Positions 17,630-25,911 of a stretch of 38,930 bases of DNA are shown here, piece after piece. The position numbers and the translations under genes are program-made. The notes beneath the pieces were generated by a model, which was not told the DNA's origin, made no database searches, and saw only the letters and a list, made by a program, of their open reading frames with translations. The stretch comes from Lachnoclostridium sp. UBA7122 (lineage in GTDB: Bacteria; Bacillota; Clostridia; Lachnospirales; Lachnospiraceae). Position 1 is the stretch's first letter; every line of letters begins with the position of its first letter. Where the stretch lies: positions 1 to 38,930 of the forward strand of contig DKXQ01000144.1 of assembly GCA_002493085.1 (NCBI GenBank), given 5' to 3'.

Positions 17630-18846
17630 AGCTATATAATAATATACGCCAGTGGTACTACAGGGGAAGCCTGAAGTCATGTAACTATTCATGCAGTTAC
17701 TGCCCATTTTCCAAATATAAAAGGTGCAGTGCTGCAGAGTTAAAAAAGGATGAAGAAAACCTTACAAATTTTGTATCTGCGCTTTTAAAAAAGACTGCTG
17801 CAGATATGAAAAAATGTGCTGTCCAGATTGTACCATATGGAGAGGCACTTATACATAAATATTACTGGATAGCACTTGCATGTCTTAGCAAAAGTCCTTT
17901 TATTGAAGCTGTGGGAGCACAGACTAACTTAAGCTTTGATATAGATGAAATGGCAGATATATATATTAATAATGGCGGCATTGCCAGAAAGCTAAAACTC
18001 TGGTGTTCATTCCACCCACAGATAGTTACTGCAGAACAGTTTGCATTACAGTGCAGAAAACTTTCAGGATATGGAATTGAATACTGCGCCGGGGCAGCAG
18101 GTGTGCCTTTAAACATTGGCTATATACGGCAGCTACGTAAAAAACTCCCTGGCAGTATATACTTTTTTATCAATAAACTTGATGGATTAAAACGCAATTA
18201 TACAGCAGATGAGAAAAAAGCTTTTATAGAAATTGATGAATACTTTGAACTAGAGCTTAGACATCATAAAGCCAATATAAATAGATGTACAGACATCCTT
18301 TTTGTAGAAGCAGATAGCAGTATCAGGCGATGCAATATCTGTAAGCCTCTGGCAGCAGACAACAACAGGCCATGTATAAGAAAAGAGTGCAGCTGTTATT
18401 TATCGTACTGTAACCAGTCATTGCCAGAGCTGTTTTTCTTTAATCCATATCCGTCATTCCGTATTCCGCACTATCCTGAAGCTGTATTTTTGGATATAGA
18501 CGGAATAATAATTAACAGAAATAGTGGAAATACAGTTACAGATAAAACAGTACAATGGCTTAAAAGGCTTTCAGCGCACAGCAGGCTTTATTTTATAACC
18601 TCTCTTCCATACAGCCATGCAATGAAAAAAGCTGGCAAAGCCGGAAAGCTTTTTTCAGGAGGCGTATTTGCAAACGGAGAAATGTGCAAAATACAAAACA
18701 AGCCAGATAAAGTATTTCCATTAACCAGTGTATTGGCAGGAAAAAAAGAGGGCATAGATTATATATGCAGCCAGATGGGATATAATACAGGTGAAATTGC
18801 TGTATTTGGAAATTCTGCACAGGCAGCAGAATATATTATTTACTAA
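17617..18846 (+). CDS. STM4011-family radical SAM protein with C-terminal HAD-like domain
   Basis: 409 residues; the ATG overlaps the upstream gene by 13 bases and follows GGAG. The radical SAM cluster is C22, C26 and C29 (CNYSCSYC). After the TIM-barrel part comes a cysteine-rich stretch (C239, C242, C253, C258, C260, C265) that could hold an auxiliary Fe-S cluster. Residues about 287-409 look like a haloacid-dehalogenase domain with motif I DIDG (D293, D295), ITS for motif II and a lysine near GKKEG. The usual acidic motif IV is replaced by FGNSAQ, and the domain is short, so its phosphatase activity is doubtful. The N-terminal part matches the STM4011 family. The substrate is unknown. Confidence 0.75.
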   Translation: MYNLELYNNIRQWYYRGSLKSCNYSCSYCPFSKYKRCSAAELKKDEENLTNFVSALLKKTAADMKKCAVQIVPYGEALIHKYYWIALACLSKSPFIEAVGAQTNLSFDIDEMADIYINNGGIARKLKLWCSFHPQIVTAEQFALQCRKLSGYGIEYCAGAAGVPLNIGYIRQLRKKLPGSIYFFINKLDGLKRNYTADEKKAFIEIDEYFELELRHHKANINRCTDILFVEADSSIRRCNICKPLAADNNRPCIRKECSCYLSYCNQSLPELFFFNPYPSFRIPHYPEAVFLDIDGIIINRNSGNTVTDKTVQWLKRLSAHSRLYFITSLPYSHAMKKAGKAGKLFSGGVFANGEMCKIQNKPDKVFPLTSVLAGKKEGIDYICSQMGYNTGEIAVFGNSAQAAEYIIY

Positions 18847-18866
18847 CTTATGAAAGGGAAAAAGTA

Positions 18867-19814
18867 ATGGACAAAATAGCAGTTCTGATACCTTGTTATA
18901 ATGAAAGCCATACTATAAAGAAAGTTATAACAGAATTTAAATCAGCACTTCCAGAATCTGTAATATATGTATATGACAATAATTCATCAGATGGTACAGA
19001 TAAGGCAGCCCTGGAAGCAGGAGCAGTGGTATATTATGAATTCCAGCAGGGAAAGGGTAATGTTATACGGAGAATGTTCCATGATATTGATGCAGAATGT
19101 TATATAATAACTGATGGAGATGATACATATCCTGCTGTAACAGCCAGGCAGATGGCAGAATTAGTTTTAGAAAAAAAAGCAGATATGGTTATTGGAGACC
19201 GTCTTTCTTCAACTTATTTTACAGAAAATAAAAGACCGTTTCACAATTTTGGAAACCGGTTAGTATGTAAAAGTATTAATGTTTTATTTCATAATGACAT
19301 TAAGGATATTATGACAGGATATAGGGCATTTAGCTATGAATTTGTTAAAACCTTTCCAGTATTATCTAAAGGCTTTGAAATTGAAACAGAAATGAGCATC
19401 CATGCTGTTGATAAGAATATGTTTATCCAGAATGTTGAAGTTAATTACCGTGACAGGCCAGATGGCAGTGTTTCAAAATTAAATACTTATTCAGATGGCT
19501 TTAAAGTGCTAAGAACAATATTAAGGTTATACAGGACATATAAGCCAATGGCTTTTTTTGGAAGTATAGCATTAGCAATTGCTATATTATCAATAGGTTT
19601 TTTTATTCCAGTTATGGATGTATATATACGGACTGGCCTTGTTCCTAACTTTCCAACCCTTATTGTATGTGGTTTTGCAATGCTTGCAGCAATTCAGGCA
19701 CTTTTTACTGGAATGACTTTACAGACAATAGTCCAGAAAAATAAACAGGATTTTGAAATGGAGCTGCACAGGGTTTCAGAAAGAAAGCGGGAATTAAAAA
19801 AAGAATATTATTAA
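18867..19814 (+). CDS. Family 2 glycosyltransferase, polyprenyl-phosphate sugar synthase-like, with C-terminal membrane helices
   Basis: 315 residues, 20 bases after the radical SAM gene, with GAAAGGG before the ATG. It has a GT-A fold: IPCYNE at the start, DNNSSDGT, the nucleotide/metal site ITDGDDTYP (D83-D86), and TGYRAFS. This is the layout of dolichol/undecaprenyl-phosphate mannosyltransferase-like enzymes that load a sugar onto a lipid carrier. Two hydrophobic segments (about 229-250 and 263-290) anchor it to the membrane, and a charged tail follows. With the next gene it forms a classic donor-synthase plus GT-C pair for glycosylation outside the cytoplasm. The sugar and acceptor are unknown. 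Confidence 0.85.
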   Translation: MDKIAVLIPCYNESHTIKKVITEFKSALPESVIYVYDNNSSDGTDKAALEAGAVVYYEFQQGKGNVIRRMFHDIDAECYIITDGDDTYPAVTARQMAELVLEKKADMVIGDRLSSTYFTENKRPFHNFGNRLVCKSINVLFHNDIKDIMTGYRAFSYEFVKTFPVLSKGFEIETEMSIHAVDKNMFIQNVEVNYRDRPDGSVSKLNTYSDGFKVLRTILRLYRTYKPMAFFGSIALAIAILSIGFFIPVMDVYIRTGLVPNFPTLIVCGFAMLAAIQALFTGMTLQTIVQKNKQDFEMELHRVSERKRELKKEYY

Positions 19815-19827
19815 AAGGAAAAAGACA

Positions 19828-21354
19828 ATGTTAAATAAATATTTTTTATTAGGATGTTTAATATGGGGCATTATAATTTTTATTATATATTCATTACGTA
19901 CAAAATCCAGATTACACAGCATAATGGTAGAAGAATATAATAAGCCCTTAATAATATTCATAGTTGTTATTAATATCCTGATATGTATAATTCCCATGAG
20001 TCTGCCGCCAGTATGGAATGGAGAAATACCAGACCATAGAAACCAGTATGAGTTATTGGCAGAAGCACTTCTTGATGGACATATATATATAGATTATGAT
20101 GATATAGATGTGAGACTATTGGAAATGGAAAATCCTTATGATGCAGGAATGAGAGCACAGCTAGGCATAAACTATCACTGGGACCACGCATTTTACAATG
20201 GACGTTATTATGTATACTTTGGCATTGTTCCAGTTTTGCTGTTATTTTTGCCATACCGGATTATTACAGGCACAAGTCTTATAACATATCATGCTACACA
20301 AGTTTTTGTTGCATTATTTATAATAGGTGTGTTTGCACTATTTTATATTATAGCAGAAAAATTTTTTAGAAAGCTGTCCCTTGGATTATATTTGTTATTG
20401 TCATCGGGTTTTGCAATTATGAGTGTATGGTACAGTACAAGTGCACCAGCATTATATTGTACAACAATTGCTGCTGGCATATGTATGGAAATATGGAGTC
20501 TTTTTTTCTTTGTAAAAGCTGTGTTTTATGAAAAACAAGGGAAAAAAAGCATTTTATATGCATTTTGGGGAAGCCTGGCTGGAGCACTGGCATTTGGATG
20601 CCGTCCGCCTACTGCATTAGCTAATATATTAGTAATACCTTTACTGGCAGAGTATTTAAGAGATAAAAAAATTAATTTAAAACTAATTATGCAGTTAATA
20701 TTTGCTGCTATTCCATATATTATAACTGCAGCTCTGTTAATGCTATATAATTATCTGCGTTTTGACAATCCATTTGAGTTTGGACAATCTTACCAGCTTA
20801 CTTTAATTGACCAGACTAATATGAACAGGGATTTTTCATCATGTATTGCAAATACATTAAATGGAATCCACTTTAACTTTATTTCTTATAAACCATTTAC
20901 TAAGGAATTTCCATATGTAGCTTTTAATTCAGTGTATATAAACTTTCCAATCTTAATTTTTTCTATATATGGAATTGCCAGAAAAAATATTAGAAATAAA
21001 TTAAAAGAAAGTCATTTATTGTATTTTTCATTTACTTTATTTTTAATGCCATTTATAATTACTATAGCAGATGCACTTGGGAGCCCATTCTTAATTATGC
21101 GTTACCAGATGGACATATACTGGCTTTTAGGACTTATGTGTTTTATTATTATTGGATTTTCTTATGAAAGTATATCTATGCCAGATAAAAAAAGAAAATT
21201 CAGCCATTGGATGTCCCTGGCTGCATTTGCAACAATATTAACGTGCATTTTGTTGTATTTTGTACCAAATGATTCAAATGTAGCGGAATATTTTCCACAG
21301 ACCATTGAAGAAGTTAAAAAAATTATCTCTTTAGGTTTAAATGGTTTATTTTAA
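19828..21354 (+). CDS. Multi-pass membrane protein, GT-C glycosyltransferase-like
   Basis: 508 residues, 13 bases downstream of the GT2 gene, with AAAAGGAAAAAG before the ATG. About ten or more transmembrane helices are visible. After the helices at about 4-24 and 36-54 comes an extracytoplasmic loop with acidic residues and the segment QYELLAEALLDGHIYID, a pattern typical of GT-C enzymes that take sugars from polyprenyl phosphate (PMT/ArnT-like). The next loop has NYHWDHAFYNGRYYVYFG. No exact family can be named. Its pairing with a polyprenyl-phosphate-sugar synthase supports the role. Its stop codon lies inside the first arm of the structured element that follows. Confidence 0.65.
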   Translation: MLNKYFLLGCLIWGIIIFIIYSLRTKSRLHSIMVEEYNKPLIIFIVVINILICIIPMSLPPVWNGEIPDHRNQYELLAEALLDGHIYIDYDDIDVRLLEMENPYDAGMRAQLGINYHWDHAFYNGRYYVYFGIVPVLLLFLPYRIITGTSLITYHATQVFVALFIIGVFALFYIIAEKFFRKLSLGLYLLLSSGFAIMSVWYSTSAPALYCTTIAAGICMEIWSLFFFVKAVFYEKQGKKSILYAFWGSLAGALAFGCRPPTALANILVIPLLAEYLRDKKINLKLIMQLIFAAIPYIITAALLMLYNYLRFDNPFEFGQSYQLTLIDQTNMNRDFSSCIANTLNGIHFNFISYKPFTKEFPYVAFNSVYINFPILIFSIYGIARKNIRNKLKESHLLYFSFTLFLMPFIITIADALGSPFLIMRYQMDIYWLLGLMCFIIIGFSYESISMPDKKRKFSHWMSLAAFATILTCILLYFVPNDSNVAEYFPQTIEEVKKIISLGLNGLF

Positions 21355-21519
21355 CCTCATCAAGTAAGCCCTTTAAAATACACGCTTCTATGTTGCAGAA
21401 ACATAAGCGGTGGGTAGGGACTTACTTGTTTCAGTGGGAGTACAAGCTCCCACTGAAAAGCTGCGACAACAGCTATGAGGTTATGAGCAAGTAGCGAAGC
21501 GGATTGCGAATATCCGCTT
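21352..21519 (+). ncRNA. Compact multi-helix structured RNA-like element, family unknown
   Basis: A closing stem pairs 21352-21360 with 21475-21483 (9 bp). Inside, 21362-21372 pairs with 21416-21427 (11 bp, one bulged A), capped by a hairpin 21383-21387/21405-21409 continuing into 21390-21394/21400-21404. Hairpin 21429-21440/21447-21458 is 12 bp with no mismatch (loop TACAAG). Hairpin 21459-21463/21470-21474 is 5 bp. Adjacent helices are separated by zero or one base, giving a tight four-way junction. A further 8-bp hairpin, 21497-21504/21512-21519, lies just before the next gene's ribosome site. It could be an independent noncoding RNA, a leader, or the remnant of an IS200/IS605-type element. 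No known family could be assigned by eye. Confidence 0.6.
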
Positions 21520-21543
21520 TAATATGATATAGGAGGGAGCCAG

Positions 21544-22218
21544 ATGCGTAACAAGAAAAAAAGAAAAGAGGAAGAAGAAGAACGTGTCTATATGCAGGCG
21601 CTTCAGAACAAAAAAATTCCTTTATTAGTATTAGACCCACAGTGGCATGAACTTTTTCCTGAACACCGGAAGACAAGCGGAATCAAAAGACGTGAGAAAA
21701 GGCTAAACAGCCTTATCCAGGAACAGGGACAGGCTTCTAACAACATAAAAGAATATGATAAGGCAAAAAAGGCTATTATGGATAACATTGTCAGCAATAT
21801 GACTGATGGCAATGAACCAGACAGCTTTCTTAAGATAAGGAAACAGGAAAAGAACCAGAAGCTTATGGCAGACCTTAATAATAAAATCAGTGAAACAGAG
21901 GAAATACAGAGAAGGCTTCCTGAAGAGATACAGTCTGCCAATAAAGAACTTCTTATTGAAGCAATGAAAGTGTGCTATGCTGAACTTACTGCCAATACAG
22001 AACAGATTAAAGAACTTGACGAATGGATAAGAGAAGCGAGAAATATACTTAAGGATAGAATTCTTGAAAAGCAGGATATGGAGATGCGCAATGAGCAGAT
22101 GTATAAATATATGCACAACCTGCTTGGTGCACATACTGTAGAGGTATTTGACAGATACCACAATATATGGAAAGGAAATACTTATGACAGCATAAATAGT
22201 GAAAATGGAGATATCTGA
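21544..22218 (+). CDS. Hypothetical coiled-coil protein upstream of acpS
   Basis: 224 residues, with GGAGGG seven bases before the ATG. A very basic and acidic start (KKKRKEEEEE) is followed by a short hydrophobic patch with LLVLDPQWHELFP and then long charged helices with heptad-like spacing through to about residue 190. There is no signal peptide, membrane segment or catalytic motif. I do not recognise the family. Its TGA overlaps the acpS ATG (ATGA-type overlap), so the two genes are translationally coupled. It sits directly after the structured element, which may lie in its 5' leader. Confidence 0.7.
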   Translation: MRNKKKRKEEEEERVYMQALQNKKIPLLVLDPQWHELFPEHRKTSGIKRREKRLNSLIQEQGQASNNIKEYDKAKKAIMDNIVSNMTDGNEPDSFLKIRKQEKNQKLMADLNNKISETEEIQRRLPEEIQSANKELLIEAMKVCYAELTANTEQIKELDEWIREARNILKDRILEKQDMEMRNEQMYKYMHNLLGAHTVEVFDRYHNIWKGNTYDSINSENGDI

Positions 22219-22589
22219 TGGGTTCAGTTGTTGGAATTGGTGTTGATATAACAGAAACAGAAAAAGTTTATAAAGCGATACAGAAAGAATCATTTTTAAG
22301 AAGATGTTATACAAATAAAGAACAGGAGCTTATAAAAAAAAGAAAAAGCAGCGCTGTCTGTAATTTTGCAGGTAAAGAAGCAGTAGCAAAAGCCCTTGGT
22401 ACAGGTTTTTCAAAATTCTGGCCAGCAGATGTGGAAGTTTTACGCATGGAAAATGGAAAACCATATATTAACCTCTATGGCAAGGCAAAAGAAACTGCAG
22501 ATGAACTTGGCATAACTAAAATACATATTTCACTCAGTGATATAAAAGAAATGGCTGTCGCTTATGTTGTGGCAGAGAGAGAAGATTAA
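22218..22589 (+). CDS. acpS: Holo-[acyl-carrier-protein] synthase
   Basis: 123 residues, the usual AcpS length. It transfers 4'-phosphopantetheine from CoA to the serine of acyl carrier protein. The N terminus VGIGVDITETEKV holds the metal-binding Asp, and FAGKEAVAKALGTG is the second conserved motif with the catalytic Glu and Lys. A final ISLSDIKEMAVAYVV strand completes the fold. It starts within the stop of the upstream coiled-coil gene and is followed closely by nnr and alr, a gene order common in Firmicutes. Confidence 0.95.
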   Translation: MGSVVGIGVDITETEKVYKAIQKESFLRRCYTNKEQELIKKRKSSAVCNFAGKEAVAKALGTGFSKFWPADVEVLRMENGKPYINLYGKAKETADELGITKIHISLSDIKEMAVAYVVAERED

Positions 22590-22607
22590 GAAAAGAGGAA
22601 ATTTGTT

Positions 22608-24101
22608 TTGGAATATATTTTAAATTCACATGAAGCCAAAGAAATTGACAGGATATCAATTAAAGAAATTGGCATGCCATCAGTTATCTTAATGGAAAAA
22701 GCATCTATGGCGCTTGCAGATTGTGTAGAAGGCATCTGTGTTTCTTCTGGCAGACAGGATATAAAAATTCTTGCAGTATGTGGGATGGGCAATAATGGTG
22801 GTGACGGGGTGGCAAGTGCAAGGATTCTTAAAGAAAAAGGATATAATGCCAGTGTCCTGCTTGCCGGTGACAGAAAAAGCGCAACTGCCGCAACAAATAC
22901 CCAGCTTGCCATTGCGGATAACCTTGGTGTAGAATTTATCACACAGCCAGAAGATAATGAATATACTGTTATTATAGATGCACTATTTGGCACAGGGCTG
23001 TCGAGGGATATTAAAGGAGAATATGCCAGACTGGTACAGTGGGTTAATTCACAAAAATCTTCTATAATAGTATCTGCTGACATACCATCAGGCATAAGCG
23101 CAGATACTGGCAGGATATATGGCTGTGCTGTAAAAGCTGCATATACGGTAACATTTGGATATAACAAAAGAGGAATTCTAATGTTTCCAGGCGCTGCCTG
23201 TAGTGGCACTGTCAAAGTGGCAGACGCAGGCTTTCCAGGCAAAGCAGTACAAATGGCAGCTCCACAGGCATTTACGTATAAAAAAGAAGATTTAAAACAG
23301 CTTATGCCTGTAAGAAAAGTACGTACTAATAAAGGCAGTTTTGGCAAAGTACTTGTAATAGCTGGCTCTGCCGGTATGTCCGGGGCATGCTATTTTACAG
23401 CAAAGGCAGCATACCGGACGGGCTGTGGGCTTGTAAGAATTGCAACTGCCAGCCAGAATACAGGTATATTGAAAGTGCAGCTTCCAGAAGCTATTACTGG
23501 CTCATATGAAGATAATATTACAGAAGCCATAAACTGGGCGGATGTAATTGCCATAGGACCAGGAATTGGCACAGACAGTAATGCAGAAAAACTTGTGTCA
23601 GAGGTTCTTATGTTAAAAGATAAACCAGTTGTAATGGATGCAGACGCTATAAATATGCTTCCAAAGTGTGCAGCAGGCAGCAGTATACAAAATATGTATG
23701 GTCTTGGCAAAAACTTTATAATTACCCCACATTTAAAAGAAATGAGCAGGATAGCAGATGCAAGTGTACAGGATATTAAGGAAGATATAATAAAATATGC
23801 ATCTTCCCATAAAAATGGCTGTGTGGTTGTTCTAAAAGACACAAGAACTGTTGTATCAGATGGTAAACGTATTTATATTAATACAACAGGCAGCAATGCC
23901 CTTGCCACAGGAGGCTCTGGTGATGTGCTTTGTGGTATTATATCAGGGCTTTTAGCCCAGGGGATGAAAGAGATGGAGGCTGCAACGCTTGCTGTATTTA
24001 TACATGGACTTGCAGCAGAGTCATACACAGAAAATAGAAACAGATATTCTATGGTTGCTTCTGATATTATAGAAGAACTGCAGTATGTACTGCCATATTA
24101 A
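22608..24101 (+). CDS. nnr: Bifunctional NAD(P)H-hydrate epimerase / ADP-dependent NAD(P)H-hydrate dehydratase
   Basis: 497 residues from a TTG start about nine bases after GAGG; no nearer ATG fits the conserved N terminus. It repairs hydrated NADH/NADPH. The N-terminal YjeF_N epimerase domain (1-210) has LMEKASMA and CGMGNNGGDG, and the D in IIDALFGTG. The C-terminal YjeF_C ribokinase-like domain (about 220-497) has GSAGMSGA, IGPGIGTD, and the ATP/ADP site NALATGGSGDVLCG. Both halves look intact. It lies between acpS and alr in a housekeeping operon. Confidence 0.95.
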   Translation: MEYILNSHEAKEIDRISIKEIGMPSVILMEKASMALADCVEGICVSSGRQDIKILAVCGMGNNGGDGVASARILKEKGYNASVLLAGDRKSATAATNTQLAIADNLGVEFITQPEDNEYTVIIDALFGTGLSRDIKGEYARLVQWVNSQKSSIIVSADIPSGISADTGRIYGCAVKAAYTVTFGYNKRGILMFPGAACSGTVKVADAGFPGKAVQMAAPQAFTYKKEDLKQLMPVRKVRTNKGSFGKVLVIAGSAGMSGACYFTAKAAYRTGCGLVRIATASQNTGILKVQLPEAITGSYEDNITEAINWADVIAIGPGIGTDSNAEKLVSEVLMLKDKPVVMDADAINMLPKCAAGSSIQNMYGLGKNFIITPHLKEMSRIADASVQDIKEDIIKYASSHKNGCVVVLKDTRTVVSDGKRIYINTTGSNALATGGSGDVLCGIISGLLAQGMKEMEAATLAVFIHGLAAESYTENRNRYSMVASDIIEELQYVLPY

Positions 24102-24135
24102 ATTAATTATGTAATGATTGCAAATGGAGATAAAA

Positions 24136-25338
24136 ATGGAAAATAAAGAAGTATTGCTTAATGGAAAGGACATAAAAAAATATTACAGAGTACAGGCAAA
24201 CATTAACCTTGATGCAATATACCAGAACGTTATTAATGCAAAAAAGCTGCTAAAACCAGGCACAAAGATAATGGCTGTTGTCAAAGCTGACGGCTATGGA
24301 CATGGCGCAATAGAAGTAGCTGCTGTACTTGACAGCATAGTGGATGCATATGGCGTTGCAATACTTGAAGAAGGCATTGAGCTCCGGCAGGCTGGATTTA
24401 CAAAGCCAGTATTAATACTTGGTTTTACACCAGAGCCACAGTATGGGCCAATGGTTAATTATAATATAGCAACAGCTGTTTTCCAGTATGATATGGCAAA
24501 AAAGATGTCAGATGTAGCAATAAAGTCTGGCAAAAAGGCACATATACATATAGCCCTTGATACTGGCATGAGCCGCATTGGTTTCAGACCAGATTCTGTA
24601 AGCCTTGAGGCTATTAAAAAAATTGCATCGCTTCCTGGTATTGCTATCGATGGATGCTTTACACATTTCGCAAGGATGGATGAAAAAGATAAAACAAAAG
24701 CAAAGATACAGTTTGAGCGTTATATGTTATTTATAAAACGCATTGAAGATGCAGGAATTTACCTGCCTGTAAAACATGTGTCAAACAGTGCAGGCATAAT
24801 TGAAATGCAGGAAGTTAATCTTGATATGGTAAGAGATGGCATTGCCATTTATGGTATGTATCCTTCAGACGAAGTAGATAAAAACCGCTTAAAGCTTTTG
24901 CCAGCGATGGAGATAAAATCATATGTATCATTTGTAAAAACTTTAGGACCTGGCGTTGAAATAGGATATGGAGGCACATTTACAACAACAAAAGAAACTA
25001 AAGTTGCAACTATACCAGTGGGCTATGCAGATGGCTATCCCAGAGCACTGTCAGGAAAAGGCAGGGTGCTTATACATGGAAAAAGTGCACCAATACTTGG
25101 CAGGGTCTGCATGGACCAGTTTATGGCTGATGTAACTGGTATTGAAGATGTTAAAGAAGGTGATATTGCAACACTTGCAGGCTGTGATGGGAACAGCTGC
25201 ATCTCTATAGAAGAAGTAGCAGATATGGCACATTCTTTTAACTATGAATTTGTCTGTGATATAGGAAAAAGGATTCCCAGAGTGTACTACAGGAGTGGCA
25301 TAATTGTCCACACAAAAGATTATTACCCTGTATATTAA
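24136..25338 (+). CDS. alr: Alanine racemase
   Basis: 400 residues from the ATG that has GGAG upstream; the frame is open to a TTG at 24118, but that is less likely. It interconverts L- and D-alanine for peptidoglycan using PLP. The PLP lysine is K50 in AVVKADGYGHG, and the second catalytic base is Y278 in IGYGGTF. Other family segments include HIALDTGMSRIGF, HVSNSAGI and GRVCMDQFM. The length is slightly above the common 370-390 because of a short N-terminal extension. It is followed by mazF, as in many Firmicutes. Confidence 0.97.
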   Translation: MENKEVLLNGKDIKKYYRVQANINLDAIYQNVINAKKLLKPGTKIMAVVKADGYGHGAIEVAAVLDSIVDAYGVAILEEGIELRQAGFTKPVLILGFTPEPQYGPMVNYNIATAVFQYDMAKKMSDVAIKSGKKAHIHIALDTGMSRIGFRPDSVSLEAIKKIASLPGIAIDGCFTHFARMDEKDKTKAKIQFERYMLFIKRIEDAGIYLPVKHVSNSAGIIEMQEVNLDMVRDGIAIYGMYPSDEVDKNRLKLLPAMEIKSYVSFVKTLGPGVEIGYGGTFTTTKETKVATIPVGYADGYPRALSGKGRVLIHGKSAPILGRVCMDQFMADVTGIEDVKEGDIATLAGCDGNSCISIEEVADMAHSFNYEFVCDIGKRIPRVYYRSGIIVHTKDYYPVY

Positions 25339-25350
25339 GATTAAACATAA

Positions 25351-25440
25351 ATGTATTTTGATAGAAATATTAACGTTCACGAATACTTATCTCCAAATAT
25401 GGAAAAGATAAGAAAGAGAAGATTAGAATACATATTTTGA
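25351..25440 (+). CDS. Possible 29-residue small ORF between alr and mazF
   Basis: An ATG at 25351 opens a frame reading MYFDRNINVHEY, then a basic helix-like stretch (EKIRKRRLEYIF), ending in TGA at 25438. It occupies the place where other Firmicutes encode the MazE/EndoAI-type antitoxin, but it is far too short and shows no ribbon-helix-helix pattern. No ribosome site is visible. It may be a decayed antitoxin, a leader peptide, or chance. Confidence 0.15.
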   Translation: MYFDRNINVHEYLSPNMEKIRKRRLEYIF

Positions 25441-25494
25441 CCAGGGATAAACTGTTTTGACTTCTCAAGAACATTGAATTGGAGCGTGAACGTT
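25372..25494. repeat. 10-bp inverted repeat flanking the alr-mazF gap
   Basis: AACGTTCACG (25372-25381) and its exact reverse complement CGTGAACGTT (25485-25494) are separated by 103 bases. Both share the core of the palindrome GTGAACGTTCAC. The right copy sits between the GGAG ribosome site and the TTG start of mazF, so protein binding or RNA pairing there could block toxin translation. An operator role is inference. Confidence 0.45.
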
Positions 25495-25908
25495 TTGAAT
25501 ATTAGACGTGGAGATATATTTTTTGCTGATTTAAGGCCAGTAATCGGGTCTGAACAGGGAGGCATACGGCCAGTACTTATTATACAGAATGATATGGGTA
25601 ACAGACACAGTCCTACAGTAATATGTGCCGCAATTACATCAAAAATGAATAAGGCAAAACTTCCTACACATGTAGCACTTGAAGTAAAAAAATATGATAT
25701 AATTAAAGATTCCGTAATTTTACTTGAGCAGATACGGACGATTGACAAATCAAGGCTGCGTGAAAAAGTATGCCATCTGGATGATGAGATACTTTGTAAA
25801 ATTGACAAAGCATTGTGCATAAGCCTTGCACTTGACGATGAACAAAGAAGCACAGAACTACGGCATACAAGGATAATGGAAAGGGCAGCAGAAAAAGAGA
25901 TGGTCTGA
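25495..25908 (+). CDS. mazF: MazF/NdoA-type mRNA interferase (type II toxin), no antitoxin gene recognised
   Basis: About 137 residues from a TTG ten bases after GGAG; the GTG at 25486 is too close to that site, although the frame is open from 25474. MazF-family endoribonucleases cut single-stranded RNA at short motifs. The protein follows B. subtilis EndoA closely: IRRGDIFFADLRPVIGSEQGG, RPVLIIQND, AAITS, LPTHVALEV and VILLEQIRTIDKSRL, with the catalytic Arg and Thr/Ser positions present. It has a longer charged tail (RSTELRHTRIMERAAEKE). In B. subtilis the antitoxin gene lies between alr and ndoA; here the 156-base gap cannot hold one. Confidence 0.9.
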   Translation: MNIRRGDIFFADLRPVIGSEQGGIRPVLIIQNDMGNRHSPTVICAAITSKMNKAKLPTHVALEVKKYDIIKDSVILLEQIRTIDKSRLREKVCHLDDEILCKIDKALCISLALDDEQRSTELRHTRIMERAAEKEMV

Positions 25909-25911
25909 CAT

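Noticed and set aside
22586..23347. 253-residue minus-strand open frame opposite nnr
   Set aside because: It is antisense to the conserved epimerase domain, with no ribosome site or recognisable motif.
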